Below, piece by piece: positions 53,473 to 60,740 of a stretch of 64,000 nucleotides of DNA. The stretch is taken from positions 558,001-622,000 of the forward strand of contig CAXXJQ010000009.1 in assembly GCA_963665045.2 (NCBI GenBank), in the 5' to 3' direction. Positions within the stretch are counted from its first letter, which is position 1; every line of letters starts with the position of its first letter. Position numbers and translations under genes: made by a program. Under the pieces are notes generated by a model. The model saw only the letters and a program-made list of their open reading frames with translations, made no database searches and had not been told where the DNA came from. The stretch comes from JAFGRU01 sp016934985. Lineage in GTDB: Bacteria > Desulfobacterota > Desulfuromonadia > Desulfuromonadales > JAAYDE01.

Positions 53473-54162
53473 CTATATCGTGGCCTTGTGAGCAAGGGCA
53501 GATTGAGTCCGGCATCCTACAATGGCAGGAGCCTCGCGGATGAGTTCATCGTTCTCAAGAGCCTCAACCATGAACAGGGCGAAATCCACGCGCCGCGTCA
53601 GGTTGCTCCTGAGGATGGGGTCCCCTACGTGTCTGCTCCAGACCGGCAGACCCTGGCTCTCACCTTCTTCAAGGTCACTCCCGCGAACCACTGTCCACTT
53701 TTTATCACTATTGAATATTCTCCTGCAGGCCTCAACCTGATCATTTAACTCCACGAAACGAAATAACCTGGCAATTCCGCCAAAGATCTTAACGAAAGCT
53801 TTCAATTTCCAGGAGTAAACATCCTTGCCATCCCGGCTTATGTGCCAACCACAGGAAAAGTTCAGGCGTGCTTCCGGTTCAGCAAAATCCATCACTGCCT
53901 GGGCTGTTCCCGACGAGTATTGCTGGACACCCCAGGGAACTAAGACCGTAAGCACACCATCGCATCCCGAAACAGCGCGTTTTATCACTTCACGATCATT
54001 CGTTGGCCCAGGAACAATAGTGATCCGGTCGTTGAAGTCGGCAAGCTTAGGCATGCTTTGCTCCCTGCAAACCCCAACGACTTCATAGCCGCGATCCAGG
54101 GCATGCTGTACCATATACCTGCCCAGCTTTCCAGAGGCCCCAACAATACAGACCTTTTTCAT
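53473..54162 (-). CDS. NAD(P)-binding (NmrA/atypical SDR) protein
   Basis: 229 residues from the ATG at 54162 (a GTG three bases earlier is also possible; AGGGA upstream). The N-terminus KVCIVGASGKLGRYMVQHAL is the GxxGxxG dinucleotide fold of atypical short-chain dehydrogenases, with VVGVCREQ after strand 2 and VPGPTNDREVIKRAVSGCDG. DLEEGESQGLPVWSRHVGD resembles the NmrA-like C-terminus. The Tyr-xxx-Lys catalytic pair is not obvious, so it may be a sensor or a divergent reductase. It lies at the distal end of the attC array, just after site 54179-54283, and is probably the last recognisable cassette gene, though its own downstream attC is not clear. Confidence 0.8.
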   Translation of the reverse strand: MKKVCIVGASGKLGRYMVQHALDRGYEVVGVCREQSMPKLADFNDRITIVPGPTNDREVIKRAVSGCDGVLTVLVPWGVQQYSSGTAQAVMDFAEPEARLNFSCGWHISRDGKDVYSWKLKAFVKIFGGIARLFRFVELNDQVEACRRIFNSDKKWTVVRGSDLEEGESQGLPVWSRHVGDPILRSNLTRRVDFALFMVEALENDELIREAPAIVGCRTQSALAHKATI

Positions 54163-54178
54163 CACTAAATTCCCTGTT

Positions 54179-54283
54179 GCACATAATGCGGAGATAAACG
54201 GGTGCGTTGTTCAGGTCAAACTGGCAGCGAGGTTTTCGGGAAGCGTGCCGAGGAAATCGCTCCGGTTGATGGCCGGGTTGGGC
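54179..54283 (-). repeat. attC site 1
   Basis: On the minus strand begins GCCCAAC at 54283 and ends near TTATGTGC; arms AACCGGAGCGATTTCCTC and CCAGTTTGACCTGA are the shared family. Belongs to the methyltransferase cassette. Confidence 0.8.
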
Positions 54284-54334
54284 ACGCTGGCAATGCTTTA
54301 CGTTTGACCTTAATACCAACGAATCTCATACCAA

Positions 54335-55105
54335 CTATCGCTTCTTTCCAATGTAGAAGACATACCCATAGTATTCTTTATATTTCTCGTACAATCGTTG
54401 CTCATGTCTCTGATTTTCAATAAAGGCTTTAGCGGCATCATTACCTGCATGCTTCGCCAAAAATGCTTTCTGAACATCCACCTGCGGAGCATAGAAATGA
54501 TCTGTCCAGCACACTTCTGGAAGAGCAAAGCAGGCCGTTGGCACATAGCCGGCAGACTGCAACTGTGCCATCTTTTTCGGGATGGTATCTATTTCAGAAT
54601 ATGCATCCATCCAGAAGTCTTCGATTTCGGTTGGCCGTACATCCGTAAACCATGACACTTCAGACACAGCAATGTAACCGCCGTGCCTTATGAACTTGCG
54701 CCACTCGCCAAGCCCGCGTTCAAATCCGATATTATAGATTGCCCCCTCAGACCAAATCAAATCCAGCTCGTTTTCATCAAATGGAAGATTGTCCATCGAG
54801 CCCACACAACCAATTGCTTTTCCATGGAGACCTAGTTTCCTGGCATTTTGATTAAATAGATCAATAAATTTGGGAAACAGGTCAATCCCAGTGATTTGCC
54901 CAGGCACTCGCTGAGCCAACACCATTGTCTGCCCACCGGTGCCACAACCAATGTCAGCAATACGCGACCCTTCTTTCAGGCCGTCAACAAAAGATAGTGC
55001 CCTATTTGTAACATCAGGGCTACCTGGGCCCTGACGTTCCAGGCCTGCGAAATATTCACAAATTAACTCAAGGTCAAAATCATGTATGGACTGGATTTCT
55101 GACAT
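54335..55105 (-). CDS. SAM-dependent methyltransferase (cassette gene)
   Basis: 256 residues from the ATG at 55105; a longer frame to 55207 would translate an attC remnant and is rejected. Class I methyltransferase motifs: motif I RIADIGCGTGGQTMVLAQR, ITGIDLFPKFIDLF, CVGSMDNLPFDENELDLIWS and RKFIRHGGYIAVSEVSWF. The C-terminal 70 residues (WMDAYSEIDTIPKKM, YEKYKEYYGYVFYIGKK) resemble small-molecule methyltransferases of the ubiE/UbiG-like group. Substrate unknown. Downstream lies attC 1, and an attC remnant lies directly upstream at 55147. Confidence 0.88.
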   Translation of the reverse strand: MSEIQSIHDFDLELICEYFAGLERQGPGSPDVTNRALSFVDGLKEGSRIADIGCGTGGQTMVLAQRVPGQITGIDLFPKFIDLFNQNARKLGLHGKAIGCVGSMDNLPFDENELDLIWSEGAIYNIGFERGLGEWRKFIRHGGYIAVSEVSWFTDVRPTEIEDFWMDAYSEIDTIPKKMAQLQSAGYVPTACFALPEVCWTDHFYAPQVDVQKAFLAKHAGNDAAKAFIENQRHEQRLYEKYKEYYGYVFYIGKKR

Positions 55106-55146
55106 ATCAATTTTTTCTTTCCCGGACCTCCGGATTGATGCTGGAT

Positions 55147-55193
55147 GCCCAACGATTTGACAACCGGCGGCGCGTGGCTCAGTTAAAACTGCG
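55147..55193 (-). repeat. attC half-site remnant
   Basis: GCCCAAC (55147-55153), then ACAACCGGCGGCGCGTGGCTC and AGTTAAAACTG match one arm of the main attC family; the second arm is missing and unrelated sequence follows. A recombination or deletion scar. Confidence 0.65.
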
Positions 55194-55234
55194 AATTCCG
55201 GGGACATCCATCAACTGCCTCTTTCTGAAAGGTT

Positions 55235-55405
55235 CGAGGTCACCATGGGGGTCAAATCTTCATTGTCGACAACTTCTCCTCCAGCCGCCGAGGTCACCAT
55301 GGGGGTCACCCATTAAAAGGCACCGGGAAATTCAATGCGTAATGGTCGACTCATCCAGAAGATTTACCAGAATAAACTCCAAGAGTCAAACGGAGACTTG
55401 ACCCC
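55235..55405. repeat. Direct and inverted repeats of a small mobile-element remnant
   Basis: The 20-base sequence CGAGGTCACCATGGGGGTCA occurs twice (55235-55254, 55289-55308). GGGGTCAAATCTT (about 55248-55260) is matched in inverted orientation by GGAGACTTGACCCC (55392-55405). About 160 bp without a gene: resembles the ends of a miniature or decayed insertion element within the array. Confidence 0.55.
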
Positions 55406-55575
55406 TTTGCCTACCTTTCCTGCACTTTTGATTCTGCCGGTAAACTCCCTGAGTGAACCATTACCCTATTATCAAAGATCCGTGCCAAATCCATGGGCTT
55501 CATGAACAATGGATTGAAACGACCAAAACCGTGTCGTATCAATCCTTATGGGTTATAAGCCGTTGGAATTATAAG

Positions 55576-55884
55576 CTATTTATCAGAAATTTTTTTTAAC
55601 AATATGTCAACTTGATCTGTTTGCTTTTCCCACCGTCCAAGCAAAGCATCATATCTTTTTAGGTTTTTTTCACTAATTTCAAGCTGTTTTTCCATCCGCT
55701 CTGCCTGTTCTTTTGCTTTGGCAATTTGTTCTTTATAAAGCATCATCTGTTCATCAAAGTAATTTTGGGTCTCAAGCTGCTGAGAAGTAGAATTGGCACT
55801 GTTATCTGAAAAATACCAGACGCCCCCCAAGGTCAGCAGAATAGACAAAAGACAGAGGGCAATATTTTTAAATGTAATGGACAT
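55576..55884 (-). CDS. Small membrane-anchored coiled-coil protein (cassette gene)
   Basis: 102 residues from the ATG at 55884 with GGAGG seven bases upstream. One N-terminal membrane helix (IALCLLSILLTLGGVWYF) is followed by a charged helix rich in Gln/Lys/Glu (residues about 40-100; MLYKEQIAKAKEQAERMEK, LEISEKNLKRYDALLGRW) predicted to be a coiled coil. No family is recognised. The longer frame to 56019 translates attC sequence and is not used. Its own downstream attC is not clear; a GTTATAAGC-like core lies at 55551. Confidence 0.7.
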   Translation of the reverse strand: MSITFKNIALCLLSILLTLGGVWYFSDNSANSTSQQLETQNYFDEQMMLYKEQIAKAKEQAERMEKQLEISEKNLKRYDALLGRWEKQTDQVDILLKKISDK

Positions 55885-55899
55885 AGACAAACCTCCGGT

Positions 55900-56004
55900 G
55901 CTTATAACGTGGAAATAACCGGGCGCGTGGCTCAGGTGAAACTGGCAGCGAGTTTTTCGGGAAGCGCGCCGAGGAAATCGCTCCGGTTGATAGAGTTGTT
56001 GGAA
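55900..56004 (-). repeat. attC site 2
   Basis: Left core GCTTATAAC, shared arms ATAACCGGGCGCGTGGCTC and GAGGAAATCGCTCCGGTT, right core GTTGGAA. It terminates the gene-poor cassette at 56005-56267. Confidence 0.8.
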
Positions 56005-56267
56005 CCTCGCAAGCTGCAAACTTACGAATTTAACGGCAAAATTTTCAATGAAACGGTTTGACTTTGAATCTGTAAAAAACGGGAATCATGATCGGCAAGC
56101 CGGGCAAAGCAGGGAAAAGCTGGCTACGAAGAAAAAGACTGCCGATCTTGCTGAAACCAAAACCCAAAAAAACAAAGAACAGAAAACGTTTGCAGAAACT
56201 CAGCGAACCTGAAAACAAAACCCAAAACCATGTTTTTCAATTTCGCAGGCAATGACAATGAAAAGTC
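56005..56267. other. Cassette without an evident gene
   Basis: 263 bases between attC 2 and attC 3. The minus strand has only a short hydrophobic frame (about 35 codons after ATG near 56230) without a good ribosome binding site. May be an ORF-less cassette, a promoter/RNA cassette or a decayed gene. Confidence 0.45.
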
Positions 56268-56356
56268 ATTCCAACGGCTGAGCTGAGCTGCCGCGCGCCG
56301 ACACTTCGTACTTGGCACTTTATGCATCACGGTCCGCTCCAGCGATTTGTTATACG
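56268..56356 (-). repeat. attC site 3 (divergent family)
   Basis: ATTCCAAC GGCTGAGC ... GCTCCAGCGATTTGTTATAC, 89 bases with complementary ends; differs in arms from the main family. Belongs to the membrane-protein cassette at 56410. Confidence 0.65.
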
Positions 56357-56409
56357 CGTGCGGTGTGGCAATTAAAGCTGACCTTCATCAGGGTGCCCAG
56401 CATCCAGCC

Positions 56410-56706
56410 TCACCAGTCGGTCACTACGAACCAAACCAGACCCCCGAAAACCACGAACTTTACCGTCAGCTCCGCCAAGGAGCGACGCCAGAACGCTCTT
56501 GCCTCTGCGGAATTTGCGGGGCTGGACCACCCACCCGGAGTGTCGTCGTCGAGCGTAACCAGGTGACCGATTGCGGCCCATCCGCTCATCACCAGAGCCG
56601 GCGCAGAAATCCACCTCCACCAGACCACTCCCAACAGCAGTGCGAGAACGCTTCCTACGCATGAGGCCCCAAAGATACCAAGAGTGATCCGTGCGCCAAC
56701 GTTCAC
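56410..56706 (-). CDS. Small membrane protein (cassette gene)
   Basis: 98 residues with three likely membrane segments: ITLGIFGASCVGSVLALLLG (about 7-27), WISAPALVMSGWAAIGHLV (32-50) and VKFVVFGGLVWFVV (80-93). A short polar loop with TLDDDTPGGWSSPANSAEAR separates the last two. Starts with ATG at 56706, adjacent to the attC 4 end, and ends 54 bases before attC 3. GC content is higher than in neighbouring cassettes, hinting at a different source. No family recognised. Confidence 0.65.
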   Translation of the reverse strand: MNVGARITLGIFGASCVGSVLALLLGVVWWRWISAPALVMSGWAAIGHLVTLDDDTPGGWSSPANSAEARAFWRRSLAELTVKFVVFGGLVWFVVTDW

Positions 56707-56710
56707 AGGT

Positions 56711-56838
56711 GCGTATAACGCTCCGCCTTACAGGCCGCAAAAGGAATGCAGACTTCGACGGGAAAAAGTTGAATGATGAAACCGCCAGAACCAGGGCCGC
56801 CCGCCTTTTGCGGTCCTTGTGCAGGCGGTTGTTATACC
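56711..56838 (-). repeat. attC site 4 (long divergent family)
   Basis: GCGTATAAC at the left, GTTATAC at the right; arms CCGCCTTACAGGCCGCAAAAGG and CCTTTTGCGGTCCTTGTGC pair almost fully. 128 bases. Belongs to the cassette with the gene at 56843. Confidence 0.75.
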
Positions 56839-56842
56839 TTGG

Positions 56843-57127
56843 TTATATATTTTTCTCCTCCCAAGGCTTTGAGTATGGATAACCTTTCGCTTCTTTTTTT
56901 GTGAGAATTTTAGTTTTCACAAGCAGCCATGCCCATAGCTTAAAAAACAAAAAGACTGATGCCATTAGAATGAAAATTAATAGACCAAATTGAACGAACG
57001 GAAAACTGGTTGGCCTTTCTTTGAAATCAATAAAAAACCGAGCCGAAAATAATGAAATAAATATACCTGCCGTAGTTGGTATTAAGGCTGATATTTGAGT
57101 TAATGTAAATTTCAACTGTGTCTTCAT
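56843..57127 (-). CDS. Two-helix membrane protein (cassette gene)
   Basis: 94 residues from the ATG at 57127 (GTG three bases earlier). Two membrane helices: ISALIPTTAGIFISLFSARF (about 11-30) and FVQFGLLIFILMASVFLFF (45-63), then KLWAWLLVKTKILTKKEAK, ending with basic and aromatic residues. AT-rich coding. The stop lies four bases from attC 4. No known family; small membrane proteins are common integron cassettes. Confidence 0.65.
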   Translation of the reverse strand: MKTQLKFTLTQISALIPTTAGIFISLFSARFFIDFKERPTSFPFVQFGLLIFILMASVFLFFKLWAWLLVKTKILTKKEAKGYPYSKPWEEKNI

Positions 57128-57152
57128 CACTTCTATAAAAACGAAATAGTAG

Positions 57153-57164
57153 GCATAACGAGCC
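57153..57164 (-). repeat. attC core remnant at the IS insertion
   Basis: GCATAACGAGCC resembles the start of an attC (compare GCGTATAACGCTCC in site 4) and is cut by the IS1182 end at 57165. The rest of this attC or cassette is lost. Confidence 0.45.
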
Positions 57165-58885
57165 TGTAGAAAAACCCTGTTGGTAAGTCTTCTTCCCGCC
57201 GTCAGGACTCTTTGGCTCTAAAATTTTACCGTTGAATATTACGCTACCTTTTTCGCAGCCCTTTTCCCCTGCCAGGGCCCTCTTTTCCCTTCCTTTTGCC
57301 CCCTATGACGCCATTCCGTAGCGGTGGATCTTTAACATGTTGTGCAACATGGTCATGAGTTTCCACTGGCCATCAACCTTTCTCTTGCCCCGCAATGTAA
57401 ACCTCTTGATGCCGATAGCCTCGGTAATGTGGCCGAAGACCGGCTCGACAATCCCTAAACGCCTGCCGTAGGTGTGGCGACCCAGGTTTGAATCGATCTT
57501 CTGTCTCATGCGTTCCAAAGCTCCCCGTTTTTGGGGCGCTACACTTCCAATCCTGATATTGACCTGCCGGGCACCTTTCTGGTTGACGCTCCGCAGGCAT
57601 TTGGCCCGTTGCAGACAACCATCGCAAGCTTTCTGGTACCCTTGAAACTGCATGAAGATGTTGTTCCCGATCTTTGCCTCGGCGGATTTGAGCCACATCT
57701 CTTTGCCAGCTGGACAGACACAGGTCTTTTGGTCAAGATCGACCTGAAAATCGTCGACGCCATAGCGGCTTTTGCTGGACTTTGGTTTGTGGCGCTTCGC
57801 GTCCTGGAAGCGGGGATCGCGGGAGCGAAAGCCGGTGTCGGCGACATAGGCATCGATCTGGTGCTCTTCCAGATATTCCAACGTCTCCGTGCTGTGATAG
57901 CCGCTGTCGGCCAACACCTTGCCCTCGGCCAGAGGGCTTTCCTCATCCTTCTCAAACGCTTCTTCGATCTTTTCGACCATCGGCTCCAACAGCCCGTGTT
58001 CCTGCCCTTGCCCGAACGCTTCGGCGCTGACCACAACCTGATGTTTACTGTCGACGGCAGCAACTCCGGTATAACCCTGAATCACGCCTCGGCTGGTCTT
58101 CATCTTGGCGCTCTCGTTGTCGGTGATGTTGCTTTGTACTTCTTTACCGGAGTGCCCCACACGCTTGTCGTTGGTTGCCAGAAAACGCTCTATCTTGGCG
58201 CTGGCTTTGAGCAGGGTTTCGATCTGCTTCTCTTCCCGGTGGCGGATCGAATCGTCGTTCTCGCCTTTTTGGTCTTCTTCGCGATGCTTGGACAGCATGT
58301 GCTGCACAGCCTTTTCGATCTTGCGGCTTTTTTTGCGCAAAGCGCCGTGGGTGCCGCTCCATTCTTTGGACGCGTTGGAGGGCAGCTTGCAGCCGTCGAT
58401 GGCAAACATCTCCTTACCGATCAAATTCATCTCGTCACAGATCATCAGGACCTGATGAAACAGTTGGGCGATTTCATCGAAGGAGCCGGAGATAAAGTCG
58501 GCGATAGTCGTGAAGTGGGGGCGGCTGTCGGCCGACAACGCCATAAACAAAACATTCTCACGGCACAGCGCTTCGATACGGCGGCTGCCGGTCACGCCAC
58601 GGGAGTAGGCCAGCACCACGATCTTGAACAGGAGGGCCGGATCGTAGGCGGGGCGCCCGCCTTCTTCGTTGCGGTATTTGTGATAAAAAATATTGAAATC
58701 GAATTTATGATCGACGAGGTAGTTGAGGGTGTGTTCGAAGGTGCCGGGGAGAATTTGACGGTCAAAGGAGACTGGCACAAGGACTGTTTGATCCGGGTTG
58801 GTATCTTTGAAACGCGGCATGTTTTCCTTCCTTTGAATATCGTAAAAACTGCCACGATAATAGCATATTACAGGGTTTTCCTACA
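57165..58885 (-). mobile_element. IS1182-family insertion sequence
   Basis: 1721 bp bounded by 16-bp inverted repeats TGTAGAAAAACCCTGT (57165-57180) and, inverted, TGTAGGAAAACCCTGT (58870-58885), one mismatch. Contains a single full-length transposase gene. No target duplication is evident between the flanks GAGCC and CCCTC. It interrupts the cassette array exactly at an attC edge. Confidence 0.85.
57303..58820 (-). CDS. IS1182-family DDE transposase
   Basis: 505 residues, full length. The N-terminal domain (FKDTNPDQTVLVPVSFDRQ, FNIFYHKYRNEEGGRPAYDP) is the DUF772-type part, followed by the DDE domain: MFAIDGCKLPSNASKEWSG (first Asp), VLADSGYHSTETLEYLEEH (second Asp) and, near the end, GRRLGIVEPVFGHITEAIG with the catalytic Glu. 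CDGCLQRAKCLR near 390 is the zinc-like Cys cluster usual in this family. The reading frame is undamaged, so the element may still be active. ATG at 58820 with AAGGA upstream. Confidence 0.92.
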   Translation of the reverse strand: MPRFKDTNPDQTVLVPVSFDRQILPGTFEHTLNYLVDHKFDFNIFYHKYRNEEGGRPAYDPALLFKIVVLAYSRGVTGSRRIEALCRENVLFMALSADSRPHFTTIADFISGSFDEIAQLFHQVLMICDEMNLIGKEMFAIDGCKLPSNASKEWSGTHGALRKKSRKIEKAVQHMLSKHREEDQKGENDDSIRHREEKQIETLLKASAKIERFLATNDKRVGHSGKEVQSNITDNESAKMKTSRGVIQGYTGVAAVDSKHQVVVSAEAFGQGQEHGLLEPMVEKIEEAFEKDEESPLAEGKVLADSGYHSTETLEYLEEHQIDAYVADTGFRSRDPRFQDAKRHKPKSSKSRYGVDDFQVDLDQKTCVCPAGKEMWLKSAEAKIGNNIFMQFQGYQKACDGCLQRAKCLRSVNQKGARQVNIRIGSVAPQKRGALERMRQKIDSNLGRHTYGRRLGIVEPVFGHITEAIGIKRFTLRGKRKVDGQWKLMTMLHNMLKIHRYGMAS

Positions 58886-58886
58886 C

Positions 58887-58990
58887 CCTCAACGTTGAGA
58901 TAAGCGGGCGCGCTGCTCAGGTAAAACTAGTAGCGAGCTTCTCGAAACACGGCCCGTGGAATTCGCTCCGCCTTGATCGTATGGTTGGGC
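58887..58990 (-). repeat. attC site 5
   Basis: CCTCAAC at the left (one base after the IS end), arms GATAAGCGGGCGCGCTGCTC and TCGCTCCGCCTTGATCG, GTTGGGC at the right. Somewhat diverged main-family site. Belongs to the gene at 58994. Confidence 0.75.
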
Positions 58991-58993
58991 CTT

Positions 58994-59269
58994 TCACTTC
59001 TTTTTAGAAGCAGTTGGCCACATTTTATCTACCCACTCAGGTTCACAATTTAAACACCGGATTCTTAGAAGCGCAGTACCAAGAGTTGCAAACAATGGGA
59101 TGCCAATCAAAAGGAAACCAAATCTTATCGTTGTGTTCTCAATAAACTTTGAGAGAAGTATTGTTGCGAATATGAGAAATATAGATAAAAAAAGCTGAAA
59201 TGGTTTTTTTACTAAAAACAGCTTCTTTTTTTCACCACAGTTTTCGCAAAACCAATCTTCTTTTTTCAT
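58994..59269 (-). CDS. Zinc-ribbon two-helix membrane protein (cassette gene)
   Basis: 91 residues. It starts KKEDWFCENCGEKKKLFLVK with a CxxC pair, has two membrane helices (LFLSIFLIFATILLSKFI, about 28-45, and GFLLIGIPLFATLGTALL, 51-68), and a second Cys pair in RIRCLNCEPEW, so both ends could bring together one zinc site on the cytoplasmic face. Ends in KKK. The ATG at 59269 is preceded by a weak purine stretch. Between attC 5 and attC 6. No family is known to me. Confidence 0.7.
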   Translation of the reverse strand: MKKEDWFCENCGEKKKLFLVKKPFQLFLSIFLIFATILLSKFIENTTIRFGFLLIGIPLFATLGTALLRIRCLNCEPEWVDKMWPTASKKK

Positions 59270-59289
59270 AGATTAAATTTTAGTCGCCT

Positions 59290-59393
59290 GCCCAACGGTT
59301 GAGATAACCGGGCGCGCTGCTCAGGCAAAACTGGCAGCGAATTTTTCGAGAAACGAACCGAGAAAATCGCTCCGGTTTATTAAGGTGTTGGGC
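59290..59393 (-). repeat. attC site 6
   Basis: GCCCAAC (59290-59296) and GTTGGGC (59387-59393) form perfect complementary cores; main-family arms. The clearest site in the array. Belongs to the 59403 gene. Confidence 0.85.
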
Positions 59394-59402
59394 AGTGTTT
59401 TT

Positions 59403-60026
59403 TTACCCTTTATCCATCCAATCGCCGAAATCCATCTTTACAAGCGGCATTGGATCACGCGCCACGATCGCTGGAAAGTCGACGGCACGTCCCCACCACT
59501 CGTTTATCACCAATATTTCCGTAGAACCAAAAGTCAGGAAGTAGTTTTTGGGAATAGACTGGTCTTTATTTGCCGGTGAAAGAACTGCAACGGCTAAAAG
59601 GCCAAAAATGATCCGATCGCTGAGTCGGATTGCATCTTTGACAATTTCGGCTCTAGTCAAGCGTGCTGGACCTGCGGCATCGGAAATTAACTCAAAACCG
59701 CCGGGCAGTTCCGCGCCGTGGCCGTGACTGCATCGATGAATACCGTAGATCACGTCTGCCAAATCTGGTTTTCCACCAGGAGCCTTTGGTCGCTCAATTT
59801 TTACAGGAAAACGAGTTTCAACTAAATTGATGCCTGGCATTCCCATTGGACCAAGAATTGAGTAATTATCGCGAAGAAGCTGCGTAAAACGCGCATTGCT
59901 ACCGAGTTTTGGATAAACTTTTTTCGCAGTCCCATCGATAGCATTACAGGCATGCAACATAGCGGCTTCTATTTCACCCGCCATCCAATCATCAATTGCT
60001 TTCCGCACTGAGTTACCAACATTCAT
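59403..60026 (-). CDS. Conserved hypothetical protein (cassette gene)
   Basis: 207 residues from the ATG at 60026. N-terminal helical part VRKAIDDWMAGEIEAAMLHA followed by NAIDGTAKKVYPKLGSNARF, a middle segment DLADVIYGIHRCSHGHGAEL with several His, and a C-terminal segment RLSDRIIFGLLAVAVLSPAN. The pattern recalls abortive-infection-like or HEPN-type small helical proteins seen in bacterial accessory regions, but the key RxxxxH motif is not clearly present, so no function is assigned. It ends nine bases from attC 6. Confidence 0.7.
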   Translation of the reverse strand: MNVGNSVRKAIDDWMAGEIEAAMLHACNAIDGTAKKVYPKLGSNARFTQLLRDNYSILGPMGMPGINLVETRFPVKIERPKAPGGKPDLADVIYGIHRCSHGHGAELPGGFELISDAAGPARLTRAEIVKDAIRLSDRIIFGLLAVAVLSPANKDQSIPKNYFLTFGSTEILVINEWWGRAVDFPAIVARDPMPLVKMDFGDWMDKG

Positions 60027-60043
60027 AAGTACACATTCCCGAT

Positions 60044-60147
60044 GCCCAACGTTGTGATAACCGGGCGCGTGGCTCAGGTAAAACTGGTAGAGACCTTTTC
60101 GAGAAGCGGGCTGAGGAAATCGCTCCGGTTCATAAAAGGGTTATGTG
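60044..60147 (-). repeat. attC site 7
   Basis: GCCCAAC (60044-60050), main-family arms GATAACCGGGCGCGTGGCTC and ATCGCTCCGGTTCATAA, right core GTTATGTGGC. Belongs to the DUF2007 cassette. Confidence 0.85.
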
Positions 60148-60149
60148 GC

Positions 60150-60617
60150 TCACGACCCTTTTTTTGAAAAAGCTGAGAAACAAAGCAATAGAAATAAAAA
60201 GGAGATGCCAAATAAAAGGTACTTTACGAGATAAAACTCTTCTTTATTTGTGAGAAAACCAATGCCCCCAAAAAATATTGCGGCAAGCAGACTTAGAATT
60301 CGACCAATTGTTTTCGCCCTTTTTTTGTCTCTTTTTAAACTTTCTCGAAACGCACGCTCCTCATCGTCGTTTTCGTCAAACTCTTCTGGTTCAAAAGGAT
60401 TTTCTTGGTTTATTAAACCAATCAATTCCATAGCAGAGGAAAAATCACATTTTTTAACTTTTAACTCAACTCCGCGTGTTAATTGGAGGTGAGGTTCAAT
60501 CGAACCACAATCATCTTTAGCAACAAAAGCCACAATAGCAGCATTACGAAGCCGCACTTGCACCATTTCTGCTTCAAATTCATTGCTGAATGTTTTTATC
60601 GTTACAAAATCATCCAT
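60150..60617 (-). CDS. DUF2007-type protein with two membrane helices (cassette gene)
   Basis: 155 residues from the ATG at 60617; longer starts would read into attC. Residues 1-70 form a DUF2007 (putative signal-transducing) domain: VTIKTFSNEFEAEMVQVRLR, AIVAFVAKDDC, TRGVELKVKKCDFSSAMELI. An acidic linker (FEPEEFDENDDEER) and a basic helix lead to two membrane segments (ILSLLAAIFFGGIGFLT and YLLFGISFLFLLLCFSAF). A soluble DUF2007 fused to a membrane hairpin suggests regulation of a membrane partner. The stop lies two bases from attC 7. Confidence 0.75.
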   Translation of the reverse strand: MDDFVTIKTFSNEFEAEMVQVRLRNAAIVAFVAKDDCGSIEPHLQLTRGVELKVKKCDFSSAMELIGLINQENPFEPEEFDENDDEERAFRESLKRDKKRAKTIGRILSLLAAIFFGGIGFLTNKEEFYLVKYLLFGISFLFLLLCFSAFSKKGS

Positions 60618-60634
60618 TACGCTTGAAATGTCTA

Positions 60635-60740
60635 GCACATAACTAACAAGGATAAGCGGTGGGCAGCCTAAGCTTTGCGTACCACCGCGATTTTCGAGTA
60701 CCTGGCATGTGGACCCATCCGCTTGATCCGACTGTTAGAC
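60635..60740 (-). repeat. attC site 8 (divergent)
   Basis: On the minus strand starts GTCTAAC (perfect RYYYAAC), arms GGATCAAGCGGATGGG and CCCACCGCTTATCC, ends GTTAGTTATGTGC. It implies another cassette upstream, in 60741-61018 or beyond. Confidence 0.75.

Larger units (their letters stand above)
54179..60740 (-). mobile_element. Integron cassette array (attC cluster without visible integrase)
   Basis: A run of small minus-strand genes, each followed at its 3' side by an imperfect palindromic attC-like site ending in a GTTRRRY/RYYYAAC core. Sites are at 54179-54283, 55900-56004, 56268-56356, 56711-56838, 58887-58990, 59290-59393, 60044-60147 and 60635-60740, with remnants at 55147 and 57153. 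Five share the same arms (CCGGGCGCG...GCTCAGG and TCGCTCCGGTT), as in sedentary chromosomal integrons. No intI was found: the recombinase at 62390 lacks integron-specific features and belongs to an IS91-like element occupying the proximal end. The array therefore fits a CALIN, or a disrupted integron whose head is outside the window. Confidence 0.85.

Noticed and set aside
53310..53495. Small frame and possible degenerate attC downstream of the NmrA-like gene
   Set aside because: GTTATAT- and TTCGGTTG-like pieces occur but complementary arms could not be aligned, and the frame overlaps both neighbours.
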